NCBI GenBank assembly: GCA_023376005.1
Contig: CM042151.1
Location: 80,830,199-80,894,198, forward strand
Direction of reading: 5' to 3'
DNA length: 64,000 bases
Origin: Doryteuthis pealeii
Taxonomy: Eukaryota; Mollusca; Cephalopoda; Myopsida; Loliginidae
The position numbers were made by a program, and so were the translations under genes. Under the pieces are notes generated by a model. It saw only the letters and a program-made list of their open reading frames with translations. It ran no database searches and had not been told where the DNA came from. This document shows positions 20,702-31,691 of this stretch, piece after piece. Numbering within the stretch: position 1 is the first letter of the stretch; every line of letters starts with the position of its first letter.

Positions 20702-20999
20702 CTGGTTAGCTCAGTTCGGGAGTAGAGCGGGTGTGCAGGGCGTAGAAAGCCCCCAGGGTTGCCGAGTTTTTGAACCCGAGCCCCTGCGCGAGCGCAGCGA
20801 TGGAGGGTGAACGAGGCGAGTGCGTGTGCGAGGTGAGAGTGAAGGGAGCCTGGATGGGTGGGTGTGGTGCTAGTAGCCTCCGAAGGTGAGAAATGAAGTC
20901 CTCCTGTGGGGCTGAGCAGCTTAGGTGGTGAGAGGGAAGGAAGGAGACGTCCTCGCTTTGCATGGCTGGATACCGACTTGTAGGCCGCCCCGATGACTT
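20702..20999 (+). repeat. SINE family 1 with aberrant GC-rich middle
   Basis: It begins with the tRNA-like head 'ctggttagctcagttcggga' and ends 'taggccgccccgatgacttt', as family 1 does. About 230 central bases (20727-20960) are G-rich and do not match the family or copy B (55688-55912). Either a different SINE subfamily or a consensus artefact close to the contig end. Confidence 0.55.
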
Positions 21000-21404
21000 T
21001 ACTATATCTTTATGGAGAGCATGTCACAGAACTTCAACTGACCTTAATGTGTGGTGGTATATGCGGGTTTCGAGTTACGGGAAAGACAGAGAAGACAGAC
21101 TGCCATGATCAACTTTGATATAACATAATAATACGACAACAGTTCCAAAAAAACTAACAATGCAGCTTATCAACCTTGTCACAAACACTTCAGACAAAGC
21201 CTTTCATCCTTGGATATTATGCAGCGTGCGTATCCTTTCCAGCCATGCTAACCTTAATGCCCCCAAGCACGCCGAATCAAACAAACATGTCGTTCCCCTA
21301 ATTTGTCATTTATTTTGAATAAAAAACAAAATCCTCCAAATTGAATTAAAACACTTTACACTCAAGAGCACCTCAATAAAAAGTTTACTTTATCTCTCTC
21401 TTGG

Positions 21405-21504
21405 NNNNNNNNNNNNNNNNNNNNNNNNNNNNNNNNNNNNNNNNNNNNNNNNNNNNNNNNNNNNNNNNNNNNNNNNNNNNNNNNNNNNNNNNNNNNNNNN
21501 NNNN
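21405..21504. other. Assembly gap, 100 N
   Basis: Exactly 100 N, the standard size for a join of unknown length. Copy A terminates here. Confidence 0.99.
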
Positions 21505-22039
21505 GGGAGGGGAGGAATAAAATGTGACTGGCATTATTCTTGGAATTTATTGACTTTTTCTTTTTTTTTTTTTTTAGAAAAATATCATTGTAGATATGCT
21601 CAATTTACGGTGGACATTTTATACGTGTGTAATACCCATGTTTAAAAATCATTTTCGATACAAAAAAAAATAAATAAATGACCAAGAAATTTGTACGGGT
21701 AGATCAATGCGCGAAACAAAAACTACGAAAAAAAAAAATTAGACTTTTCAATTTTAGTAACATTTATTTAACATAAAGTTATTTTATTACTTCATATTAC
21801 CGAAAGTTTTATTAAAATCGATGGGCAATCGGATGGGCAAATCGGCATGAAAGTCTGTATATAAACATAGAATGAGGACAATAGTCTGAAAAATCTAAAG
21901 TTAACTTTAAAATCTTTTTATTTTAAATCTTTAAATTCAAATTGAAAATAGATCATCATTAGTAGTCTTTGAGCCTATTCTAGTAGTGACATCCGAAGCG
22001 GAGAATTGGAGAGTTTTAATTCAAAGTTTTCCTTCTAGA
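21505..22039. other. Intergenic, no gene seen
   Basis: AT-rich, with homopolymer runs. It does not match the region after copy B's end. Confidence 0.5.
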
Positions 22040-22165
22040 CTGGTTGCCTAACCAAATCAAAGAGCCCAGTCTGCCCTACTATTTACCCATAGCTGGAAGA
22101 GAAGAATAGTTGGATTTAAATACCTTTTCCAAGGCTATTAGACTGCGTTTATGTGAACTGTGGCT
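22040..22165 (-). repeat. SINE family 2 fragment, minus strand
   Basis: 'agagcccagtctgccctact' and 'atttacccatagctgga' are the complement of the family 2 body. Confidence 0.7.
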
Positions 22166-22734
22166 TCCATAAATCATTAAAAAAATCATTTTAATTAAGA
22201 TTTACTAAATTGGAAACTTGATGTTCATTTCTTGTGAAGTTTCCTTTCATGACAAATTATTCATACAGAACTAATGCCTGTTAATATACAAACCCTTCAT
22301 CAGGTGATAACAGTAGGTCAGGTGTGGTTTGTGACCAAGATTATCATCATAACCCAGAACCACCCCAGCAGTACCTCAACAATATTCACCATGTTTTGTG
22401 AATTTCTGTTAGAGTGTGGGATTAATCAGATCATACTAGCCTGTTGGCTGAGGCTTTAGGATAAACAGACTGCACGAGGGGAAAGATAAACCCCTACCCA
22501 CCAATGGGGCCACCTAGTGCTGTGATTGGTGACCTGTGATGCTTAAGGATGGAATCTGGTGGATTGAGGAGTCCATGACATGCAAAACTCCACTTAGGTA
22601 CTTACTTAGGCTAGACAGGCAGTCGGAGTGGCCTCTCTAATCATCAGCTGGTCACATCAAGCCCTAGCACTATATGATTGTCCCAACCCTATTACCTTAT
22701 GGCAAGCCTCACCCTTTGGTGGCTGAGGGTCATT
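22166..22734. other. Intergenic, no gene supported
   Basis: Short frames at 22274-22459 and 22674-22985 have no domain; the latter overlaps a repeat. A weak family 1-like stretch in reverse is possible at about 22610-22665. Confidence 0.5.
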
Positions 22735-22830
22735 ATTTCCTGGAAATGATGTTAAATTCTCTGGTGGTGAGTTTCCAGTTCTGTAGTTCTGGGAATGTGG
22801 AGCACCCCTTCATCACCATTGCTCCTGGTG
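22735..22830 (+). repeat. Repeat family D, partial
   Basis: 'agttctgggaatgtggagca' and 'ccccttcatcaccatt' match the centre of 4232-4516. Confidence 0.6.
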
Positions 22831-23109
22831 TTGGAATTTATAAACTAAATCCCACAGAAAAAGAGACATACCTTTTTCTCTCTGGCAAGCGCAGTTACTC
22901 ATTGAGACATATTCCAAATGAGATACCTTCCATTGGATTAACGAGGCAACACATTACGACTGCATTTCAAACACGAGGTGTTTAATTTATTTAAAAACAA
23001 TGACTGAAATTAATAGGTCAAAGGGCAAGTAACTCAGCCGTACAATAAATGGATTAGGGCAGATAACTTCTGACCCTTATCATTATTAGAGTCTGTTAGT
23101 GTTAATTTG

Positions 23110-23312
23110 TAACTGACTAAAGTGAATTTCAACACCTGGTCCACTCTGACCCAGAGTGGTAGTACCCATCAGTGTCTCATATATAGAAAAATGTGTTTGT
23201 AAAAAATAATTGAGTTCCATTAAAAATGAATTTATTTCAAAAACATTTTCAGCATTAAATGACCCACCGAATTTGATATGCCGTAAAACAAAACAAACAA
23301 ACAGATCCATAC
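23110..23312 (+). repeat. Repeat family D, 3' part with shared tail
   Basis: 'gacccagagtggtagtaccc', then 'cagcattaaatgacccac' and 'tttgatatgccgtaaaac' with an (AAAC)n end. The minus-strand frame here is not a gene. Confidence 0.6.
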
Positions 23313-23409
23313 TCACCCTGTTGGTGGGGCATAGGATATGACAATTACATTCTCAGAGAGGTACCCCTGACTATCAGAAAAGGGGATATCTTGGGTATGA
23401 CAAATTCAT

Positions 23410-23545
23410 CTTGTGTTGAGTCATCAGTTATAGAGCTCTGGGGAGTATGGAGTACTCCTTCATTGGCATTACTCTCTCAATTACCGTTAGAGTCTTATCT
23501 ATTGGTCAAATAGATGTTTGAAGATTATTAGTATTGGATAGGAAT
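23410..23545 (+). repeat. Repeat family D, 5' part
   Basis: 'gagctctggggagtatggag' and 'tactccttcattggcatt' followed by 'attggtcaaatag', as in 16485-16580. The tail is missing. Confidence 0.6.
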
Positions 23546-23547
23546 AC

Positions 23548-23791
23548 TTGAAACCCAACCCCTCTGCACAAGCAGGATGTGACACAAGGTCAATTTCTTC
23601 AGAGTTTTCCTTCTCCTAGACTGGTTTCTCCTAGACATGGCTAAAGAGCCCATAGCTGGAAAGAGAATTGGATTCATACCTTTCCCAAGAGTATTAGTGC
23701 CATTTGAAAATGCAAACAGCTTTGACCAGGAATTGAACTCAGGTCAATGAGTCCATTTCCTACGACTCTAACCATTTAACCAAATGCTCCT
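23548..23791 (-). repeat. SINE family 2, minus strand, first of tandem pair
   Basis: It starts (on +) 'cacaagcaggatgtgacaca' and ends at the reversed head 'cgactctaaccatttaacca'. It lacks a segment of the body relative to its neighbour. Confidence 0.75.
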
Positions 23792-23793
23792 TG

Positions 23794-24067
23794 AAACCCT
23801 CCACACGAGCAGGATGTGACACAAGGTCAATTTCTTAAGCGGAGTTCAACAGGTTTGAATTCAGAGTTTTCCTTCTCCTAGGCCGGTTGCCTAGCCAAGG
23901 TTAAAGAGTCCAGTCTGCCCTACTATTTATCCATAGCTGGAGGGAGATTAGATTCATACCTTTCCCAAGGGTATTAGCGCTAAGTGAAATGCAATTACCA
24001 TGTCCAGGATTTGGACTCGGGTGACGAGTCCATTTCCCATGACTTTAACCATTACACCACGCACTTC
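23794..24067 (-). repeat. SINE family 2, minus strand, second of tandem pair
   Basis: Close to full length: 'cgagcaggatgtgacacaag' through 'gtctgccctactatttatcc' to the reversed A box 'gactttaaccattacaccac'. Only two bases separate it from the previous copy. Confidence 0.8.
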
Positions 24068-24369
24068 CTTGAAACCATATAACCGTGTGGAAATCATTTG
24101 TATTTAAGAATTCTTGCTTTATCCTATCAAATAGATTAGATTTCCATACGATCGATAACCTGTCAATAGCAGATTCTATAAATATATTCACATCACTCTC
24201 TGAATGTCTTCTAATTTCAGTGTGGAGATGTCTCCATTTTGTTTAAAACACAGGAATTTTATTATTTCTAGTGGAACATCATACAATCAAATTTGTTGAG
24301 ATTTTTGTAGACTGATCAGTATTCAACTGTGTTGCAAGTTGAATGTATTTGCCTCATACCCTACTTGTA

Positions 24370-24645
24370 TGGGCTGGGCACAAGGTCTCATTTTAACGTG
24401 GGCCCACATACAAACCGAAGCTCATGTGCGGGAAAGAACAAAAATGCGTCGATCCCGTCGGCATTCCCCACAAGGGGAGGCGCTCAGGCACTGGGAAATA
24501 AACTCAACCCTGCCCCTTTTAATCAAGGGGGCAGGTGTTGCCTGGTGGGTTAGCCCCTGGGATCGACGCTATTATTTTAACTCTCAACAAGTCCAGCGGC
24601 AGATGCTCGCTGGACCTCCCGGTGTAACAGGGATGCAGAGTTGAA
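24370..24645. other. GC-rich, hairpin-dense island
   Basis: The segment stands out from AT-rich flanks and carries stacked inverted repeats: gcgtcgatccc (24446-24456) with gggatcgacgc (24559-24569); within it cctgcccctt with aagggggcagg; gtgggcccac palindrome; and gtccagc/gctggac near 24590-24615, enclosed by aactct/agagtt. Two overlapping open frames are probably incidental. Could be a structured RNA, or the end of an unidentified element. Confidence 0.45.
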
Positions 24646-25224
24646 TCTGCTCCGAAGAATCCAGACTTTGTAAGTGATTTAAATAGCATGTTGGACTATA
24701 CTATGTGGCATGGTCAAGTCTATTTCCAGGATTTTGATTGGTTGGTTGTTTTAGTGTGTATATTTCTATCCATATATATTGAACACTTGACCATGTCTTG
24801 TCATTTGCTACAGAGTGTATTCAGTTACATTCTGCCTTCTTTGTCTGGTGACTGGATGCTATTCACAGCTTTCCTGTGAAGGTGCGTATGATGTTCATTC
24901 TACAAAATTGAGTATCATCAGCATTGTTGTCTCAGATGACCATATATTTTCCCCAGTGCCTGAGAGTTATGTTCTAACACAGTGCCTTCTGTGACTATGA
25001 AAATCAATGCACGTAAAAGCTTCAACATGTAAAAGCCAGTCCTGATGATGTTGATGGGGTGCTGGTCCTCTTTTCTTCATAGTGTTGTGCCAGGGTGACT
25101 TCAGACATGAATAGTACACTGTGGAGAACCTGCTACCATGGAAAACGGTCATGAGCCAAATTTTTCCACCTGGCAGATTTGATGTTAACATCAAATTGAG
25201 TGCCAAACCTCAGTCACATTGTTA
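24646..25224. other. Intergenic, no gene supported
   Basis: Balanced base composition. Short frames at 24688-24879 (+) and 24967-25206 (-) show no motif I recognise. Confidence 0.45.
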
Positions 25225-25345
25225 CATTCAATTTTGGACTAATACCCTAGGGAAATGTATGAAATTCATCATACCCCCAGCTATGGGTTAAATAATACCT
25301 CTACTGTTCTTCTGCAAAGGTTGATATGCCATTAAACAAAGTAGC
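25225..25345 (+). repeat. SINE family F, 3' part
   Basis: 'ccagctatgggttaaataat', 'tctactgttcttctgcaaag' and the tail 'gttgatatgccattaaac' match 30120-30460. Confidence 0.65.
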
Positions 25346-25594
25346 CATGAGGAATTTCATAATAGATATACAAATGGTATACATACTGAAATTTTGATGT
25401 TGTATTGGGAAAAAGTTTTATCTGCAAACTTGAAAAGAGTTGACAATACAACTCATGTAAAATAAAAATTTAGTTTAATTAATTTTAAAATTAATTAATA
25501 ATTTAAAGAGTTACTTAATGTCCTGGGTCTGAAAATTTAAAACTGCAATAAATCAAATAACTACTATTCTTACAATAAAGTAAATTATTAATAC

Positions 25595-25990
25595 TAGCAA
25601 AAATATGCACCTTTCACGCACAAATATTTATGTTTTAATGTAATGAAATATATCAATTTAGAAAGATTGATTAATAAAAATAAAGATAAAATTATTTGAA
25701 ACAGAGTGGGGCAGAATTGAAAAAAAAAAGAACTTTGAAACTAACTAATTATTTTCCATCACTCCTGTCTTTTATTGTTAGATTTTCCAAGTTTAACTAT
25801 TCAGTTAAATTAGGAAGTAAAGAATAGAATTACAGTTATTTCTTTTTGTTAATGGATTTCTTTCAAGATTTATCTCCTAGATTTTTGCTCATATTTATTC
25901 AAATAAAACCAAACAATTAGAAATCACAAATACCAAGCACATATCTATTAAAATCAAATTTTTAAGATCAATATGCAAATTAGCCATCCC
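25595..25990 (+). repeat. Dispersed repeat shared with 4905-5224
   Basis: 'tactagcaaaaatatgcac', 'aacagagtgggg', 'gatttttgctcatatttatt' and 'aaaccaaacaattagaaatc' align with 4905-5224 and 39500-39910. Retains the internal ~100 bases missing from copy A. Confidence 0.6.
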
Positions 25991-26809
25991 GTTCACACTG
26001 TAAAGCCAACAGTATAAATAATTTAGAATAATTTTATTAATAATTATGGTTAGGTTTAAATAAAAATAAAATCATGGAGAATGACGTCAATAACTAAGGG
26101 AATTGTGATTTGGGTACTGATATAGTTTCGGTTAGAGACAGACAGACAGACACGCAGTTTCCATTTTAATAAAATGAGCTTTGGTTTGTGTGGCTTCCCA
26201 TGTAAATTAATCCTGCCTGGTGTGAGGCCCAGAAAATAAATCCCTGGATATTTTTACGGAAGGGACGGAATGTTTTTCATCTCCGCTTTTTATTCTTAGC
26301 GATCTGTGTTTTTATTTTATTTTCATGATGGTTTCTGGGTCATTCTTTTCAAATTTATGAATTGAAAGAATATAGTTTAACATCTGTGTAGAATTTTAAC
26401 AAAGAAATTCAACAAATTTGGAAACTTTGAGAACACGTCTAATTCATTTTTTCTCTCATTATTTCACTAGGTAAGTTGAAAGACAAATCTATTCTCTATT
26501 TACTCACTTATTTTAAACCAGAGCCAGGTTTTGCCTCAAATAAAGTGGTTAATTTTTGTAGTCTACAACCTCAGCAAATATAACGTACTTAATATTACCA
26601 TTTTGACTTTAGAACACGAATGTCTGAGACACACTTAAGCATCCGGTACATGATATAACTTTAAGAAAAATCCAATATTTTAATGTTAGTTTTTTTAAGA
26701 AAGCATGTAATTGCAACCCATGTTTCCGAGCATGTGCGTTTAAATCGTTTAGAGTCATTTCCGTTAAAGAGAATACATTTAAAACTAAATTATTTATCCC
26801 GTTTAATAT
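25991..26809. other. Intergenic, no gene seen
   Basis: AT-rich. An (ACAG)n stretch at about 26137-26155 may mark the 3' end of the preceding repeat ('gacagacagacagacacgca'). Confidence 0.5.
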
Positions 26810-26940
26810 TTTATTGTGGTGTAATGGTTAGCAAGTTAGTCTCGCAGATCCATTATTACTAAAATGAGAGTTCGGTCCTCGCTGGATGTTGCATACTTTT
26901 GACCCTGTGTCACATCCTACATGGGTAAATACTAGGTATA
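26810..26940 (+). repeat. SINE family 3 (tRNA-headed)
   Basis: 'ttgtggtgtaatggttagca' (A box), 'gagttcggtcctcgc' (B box) and 'tgtcacatcctacatgggt' end. Counterpart of the minus-strand copy at 13895-14052. Confidence 0.7.
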
Positions 26941-26977
26941 CCCAAAATTGACCTAAAATCCGTTTTTGATAAAATGA

Positions 26978-27705
26978 ATTTACAGAAAATAATTTACCAA
27001 AAATCAGGGAATTATCGGATTTTAATGAAATTTTCAGTGTTGATTTATCAATGAATGATCTTTATAATGCATTATTTATTCTATTTCAAAACTTTCTGAT
27101 TTTTTCTCATGTCACTTAATTTTGACCCCTTATTTTGGGGGCGTGAAATCTCGACCGGTTGATCAGTGTTCGATACTAATTACAGAATAAATAAAAAGAT
27201 AAAAGTTATGAATAGGGAAAAAAAATTAAGAGGGATTTTCTATGAGAAAACAAGTACCGAAAATCGGAAAATAAAATGTAAAAAAAAATTTTTTAATAAT
27301 TTTTGGAGATTTCTTTTTTAATCATTTCGTTAATAATTTAATTGGCTATTATCTTATGAAAGAAAAAATTATACATCGATATTTTTTCTGCTTAAAAATG
27401 GGGGCTGGTGGCTAAATTTTCAATAGAGTTTTTCTTCAAAGCTTATTACTTTTTGCAGCTAAAATAAAGTTTGCATTAAAGATATTTATTTCTAGAATCT
27501 AAAAATATAAACATTTTAAACTTAAACATCAGAATTTTCATATTTTAAATGAATTTTATATATTCATTTTTCATAGCAGAAATACTTAATTTAAGTTTTG
27601 AAATAAAATAACTGATGCATCATAAAATTCATTAATTGATGAATATTTACTAAAAATTTCATTAAATCGATAATTCCCTGATTTTTGGTAATTTTTTAAA
27701 AAATC
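26978..27705. mobile_element. Fold-back element FB4, ~110-bp inverted ends
   Basis: 'ttaccaaaaatcagggaatt' (left) and 'aattccctgatttttggtaa' (right) are exact complements within arms that pair over roughly 110 bases with substitutions. The ~450 bp interior is AT-rich and non-coding. No target duplication was identified. Confidence 0.7.
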
Positions 27706-28261
27706 GCTAGTGTTACATTAATTTTGTAAACACTCCATTTTTCAAGAATGTTAATGGTTGAACGCGATCGAAATTGACCAAAAAAATCGTTTTAAATGTA
27801 TTAAAAATAAATTAAATGTGTAATATTATTTTGCTTTTTTTATTGATGGTCATTATGATTTTGACAAAAGTTTGACCTTAAATAATCGATTTAATTAATT
27901 TTAATTCGTTTTTATAAAAACATTAGCCGACAATAGCAGCCAATTTTTGCATAACCCTAGAAATAACCTACTTTATTATTTTTCAATTACTTTTCATTTT
28001 TCATTTCTGCATTTTTTTTTTTTTTTACAAAACTAAATTATACGAAAATACAGGATAAAAGCTAAAAAATTCAATTCTTTACCTTCGTATTCATAGTCAG
28101 ACGTATTTTTCCTTAGTTTATGTATTCATTTATTACCTTATTTGAAAGGAACAACATTTATCATATTTATTTATTTTCCAAAATCCATCCTTACTTGTAC
28201 AGAAAGTTGATATTAAATTTCATCCATTTGAACATTCAGACATTACTCTAACTAGCAAAAA
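27706..28261. other. AT-rich intergenic, no gene seen
   Basis: No coding frame or known repeat. Confidence 0.6.
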
Positions 28262-28592
28262 CAAAAAATGCCCCCGGGCGGTGTAAAAATTAATTTTTAA
28301 AATGTTTAATTCTGAGCGGGTAAGAGTTAAAAATTAAATGCCAGTGAGTTTCTACCATAAGTAAGTAAAATCATCTGATTTAATAAAGGAATAAAAAAAA
28401 ATTTGAAATGGAAACTTAGTTCTGATAACTTTAAATATATATTAGAATAAAATAAACTATATATAGATAGATAATACCAGGTATGTATTTATTATAGATA
28501 TATAATATGGGGATATATTTATTAAAACTTGTTTTAAAAAACAATAAGGACCGTCTAAGTTTGCATACTCAAATTTTGACTGTATATAATAC
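28262..28592 (-). repeat. Dispersed repeat family E, minus strand
   Basis: Complement of 13296-13795 in the same order: 'ccgggcggtgtaaaaatt', 'ataccaggtatgtatttatt', 'gtttgcatactcaaattttg'. Internally shortened. Confidence 0.7.
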
Positions 28593-28754
28593 AAGGTTGT
28601 TCCTTATTCTATGTATTGATGATTTTGGGTAATATGATGTAAGCAATGAAGTAGTTTCAGTTACAGACAAATAGAAACCACATTGCCATTAATGATAGAT
28701 GTACTCAGATTTTTAGTGTCTTCATCCTGATTGGCTGGAGCATGGGAGACTGTT

Positions 28755-28801
28755 CAGGATGGTATGAAAAAAGGAAAAAGTGGATTTTTGAACAGGTCTA
28801 A
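28755..28801 (+). repeat. Direct repeat, left copy, around the decayed gene
   Basis: 'ggtatgaaaaaaggaaaaag' followed by 'tggatttttgaacaggtcta'. It recurs at 29935-29981 with one clear mismatch. Confidence 0.85.
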
Positions 28802-29610
28802 CAATGCCGCCATTCATCAGGCCAGGTGGATGGCCAGAAACTTGTATTCTATGAAGATGTTCATGTTTGCTGAGTAGCTGGAGTACGAGGAAACTGTTAT
28901 GAAGCTGGAACGCCTCAACCTCTTCCTAGGACTGTTCTATACATCCATGTTGATGACATCTACAATTGCTGCAGATGCTCCTGCAAGTGATCTGCAGTTC
29001 ATGAAGGACATGATGAAGTTCAAGAGAACAGATCCAGAGATTGCTCAGGCAGTGCTACAAAAAAATTGAAAACCACAGGTACCTGACACAGAAGGTTGTG
29101 CCGTTCGCTCTCTTCGGTAGCAGACTCAGTGACAAAGAGAAGCAAGACATTGCTGCCAAGCTGCTTGCCACTGAGAAGCCAAATAGCTTCAGACAAGGAA
29201 ACCTGTGTTCCCTCAGGTTACAGCCAAGACGACTCTGGCTGATCTGGTTGGTCCAGAGTGTCATCTTCTGCTTGACACCCTTAGCATTGAGTCTGACTGG
29301 CTTCTGTAACCTGTAGCAACATGTCCAAGGAGTGATAACTACAGCAAGGCCCTGGAATATGTCAGCAATGTAAAAGTAGTAAATGACATCGCTGAGCGGG
29401 GAGTCAAGATGATGAGTGATTTTGTAAACATCATTACCACAGATTCTCAGCAAAGAGAGTATCTTCTTCAAGCTGTGGAATACAACCATGAGCATTTTTA
29501 ATAGCTTCAAGAAGCAAACTCTAAACATATGACTCTGAAGTATCCTTCTGACATGGACAATAGACTTTTCTGCCTCTTGAAAATAATTTTTAGGGTCTTT
29601 GTCACACATT
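28760..29610 (+). pseudogene. Decayed intronless copy of an uncharacterised protein family
   Basis: Three frames join to give a protein-like sequence: AAIHQARWMARNLYSMKM... and YEETVMKLERLNLFLG (about 28808-29050), KIENHRYLTQKVVPFALFGS then DKEKQDIAAKLLATEKP (29060-29185), and VTAKTTLADLVGPESHLLL ... NDIAERGVKMMSDF, QQREYLLQAVEYNHEHF (29215-29495). An in-frame stop near 28873, frameshifts near 29060 and 29200 and a stop near 29315 break it. The pattern resembles multi-copy uncharacterised invertebrate proteins; I do not know the function. Base composition is less AT-rich than the flanks, as expected of coding origin. Confidence 0.6.
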
Positions 29611-29934
29611 TTCTGATGTCAAGATTGTAATATTTATGAAATTTTGATATTTTTTTAGAATATGATGTGTCTTTTTTTTCTTGAATGTTTACTTGGATTA
29701 TTTTTACAGAAAGAGTATTACAAATGCTTCAATTTGATACCCAGTTTGTTGTTCTATCCAAATTGTAACAAAAGTTACAGGTGAAAAACTGTCTGGCAGA
29801 AGGCAAAATTTGGCACTTTTCTACTATCGCGGGCTTAATATCTTGAGGTCCAATGAGGCAAAGGTTCCTGACATTTTACCTCAAAATGGTTGTGATTTTC
29901 GGCTTTTCAGGTCAAAAAGCATGGTAAAACCGAG

Positions 29935-29981
29935 CAGGAGGGTATGAAAAAAGGAAAAAGTTGATTTTTGAACAGGTCTAA
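29935..29981 (+). repeat. Direct repeat, right copy
   Basis: 'ggtatgaaaaaaggaaaaag' followed by 'ttgatttttgaacaggtcta', 1180 bases after the left copy. Confidence 0.85.
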
Positions 29982-30119
29982 TCACAGTTGTGTCTTGTTG
30001 GCACTTGCTCTCAGACATTATTCAAAAGCCATTGATAGTCATTTCTGATGAAAGAATGTATTTATATTTTGTTACCCTGTTATTGTTTGATGCTTAAATT
30101 TAATTTAATCAAGTCAGCA

Positions 30120-30460
30120 TTACCCATGGAAAGTGGAGTCTTCATTGTATGATGGTTAATGTACTGGACCGTGAAATTGTAGCAAGTGAGCTCAAACTAC
30201 AGTTGCGTTAATGCATTCAATTTTTGAATAATAAACCTGGGAAAGGTATGTACCTCCTCATCCCTCAACTATGGGTTAAATAGTAGCTCTACTGTTCTTC
30301 TACCAGCGTGACTTTGGCATTAAATAACCCACAAAGGTTGATATGCCATTAAACAAAGAGTCCAAACAGATTAAATAGTACCTTGACTGTTCTTCTACAA
30401 AAGTGGCTTTGGCATCAAATAACCCACAATGGTTGATATGCCATTGAACGAAGAATCCAA
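30120..30460 (+). repeat. SINE family F with duplicated tail
   Basis: A possible tRNA-like head ('gatggttaatgtact', 'gagctcaaac') is followed by 'actatgggttaaatagta', 'ctctactgttcttctac' and the tail 'ggttgatatgccattaaac'. The last ~105 bases are repeated in tandem (30290-30355 and 30370-30455). Confidence 0.6.
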
Positions 30461-31156
30461 TCCAATCCTTACTGTTACGAGTGGGGGGTATTCAAGCCCC
30501 CCCCCGCCCCCTGCATATTTATCGCACCAAAATTACTCCTGATGCAATGGGCAATCACAAAATTACCCGGTATGTTGCAAAAAAAAAAAATTGTTTTTCT
30601 CCTGGTTCAGGGCCAAACGGGTATAGGTGTGACAACTATAGAGACAGATGACAAACACGTCCTAATAATTAAATCGACCGCCCTTTTTTTTATTTTCACA
30701 GCAAATATTTATACAACTTAAACACTACTACACTTACTCTCATAGAGAGAGGAGTTAAAGAGAGAGAGACAGACAGACACAGGCGGTAAGCCGTGCCATC
30801 TCACGGGCAGGGTGGGCAAGGGAGAGAAAAAGTGAGATGTTCTTTCCCAACAAGGGAAAGGAGTGTGTATTTGGACTGACTGTTTTCGTTTCTGGACGAT
30901 TCTTATTACGATTTTCTTTTTTTTCTTTCATATGTCACATTACCTATGGAGTTTTCAACCATCAATATTATAAGTTCATAAGGAGGAGAAAACTCTTTGC
31001 CCCTTTTTCATTTCTCTTGAAGTCCCTCAGAAGGGATTTCTAAACAATAAGACCCCCAAAGCATGTGTGACTAGTTCTGTTATTCTCAAAAACCAAAACT
31101 AAAAAAAAATCAGACATTTACCTTTTCCTCTTTTGTTAAGGTCAAGTTACGCTCAA
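30461..31156. other. Intergenic, no gene supported
   Basis: It contains a C-rich run (30497-30510) and a purine tract (30740-30775). The frame at 30837-31043 is Phe/Arg-rich, with no domain. Confidence 0.5.
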
Positions 31157-31345
31157 AGTACCAGTTCCCAATAGATCACCAAAGTTAAGCAGTGATGAGT
31201 CTGTTCAATACTTAACTGGGTAACCGGTTAAGCAATAGCAGGTACTGTAAGCAACTTGAATCCTTTGTTTATCAATATGATTTGTTTTGACATTGAATGA
31301 TCCAAAAAGGTTTGATATGCTGTGAAATAAAACAACTAAAAACAA
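31157..31345 (+). repeat. SINE with 5S-rRNA-like head, best copy
   Basis: 'aaagttaagcagtgatgagt', 'ctgttcaatacttaactggg' and 'aggtactgtaagc' follow the order of 5S rRNA box A, intermediate element, box C and 3' end. It then runs into 'gacattgaatgatccaaaa' and 'ggtttgatatgctgtgaaat', the shared tail. Confidence 0.75.
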
Positions 31346-31564
31346 GTAAACTTTTCTTTTTTCTGGTCATGTGAATTTCTTCAGTCTGATTGACTGAAGA
31401 AAGTCACATATTTGTGATTTCAAGTCATTATTTTTCCTATTTCATTCAGTTCACATACTGGCTCAAAATCTTTGATTTCTCTGCTGTTAATCCCCTCCAA
31501 TCCAAGATGTCTGACCTCAGGGTCAAACATATTTATCAGGTTCTGTACTTGACAAATTACGAGT

Positions 31565-31617
<53 letters not shown>
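31565..31617. repeat. (TA)n microsatellite
   Basis: About 26 uninterrupted TA units. Confidence 0.95.
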
Positions 31618-31620
<3 letters not shown>

Positions 31621-31691
31621 ATTTTTTTAAAATTGAGAATAAACATGGTCTCATCATTTATGAATTACTATAAAAATTATATGTATATATA

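Larger units (their letters stand above)
1..21404 (+). repeat. Copy A of a ~21-23 kb duplicated block
   Basis: The sequence from base 1 reappears collinearly from 33371 (start offset 33370) and can be followed to the N gap, where it matches B at about 56270. Shared landmarks in order are the zinc-finger gene, a MITE, the mariner remnant, a tRNA-type SINE, fold-back elements, the minus-strand zinc-finger gene, a second MITE and a 5S-like SINE. Copy A is clean, with both zinc-finger frames open, except for its last ~700 bases before the gap, which align poorly with B. Because the window starts inside the block, its true left end is not visible. Confidence 0.95.

Noticed and set aside
24329..24644. 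Two overlapping frames in the GC-rich island as genes
   Set aside because: Overlap in different frames, no domain, and the inverted repeats explain the lack of stops better.
29055..29609. 184-residue minus-strand frame
   Set aside because: Antisense to the decayed gene copy on the plus strand, whose frames show a coherent protein pattern; this frame has none.
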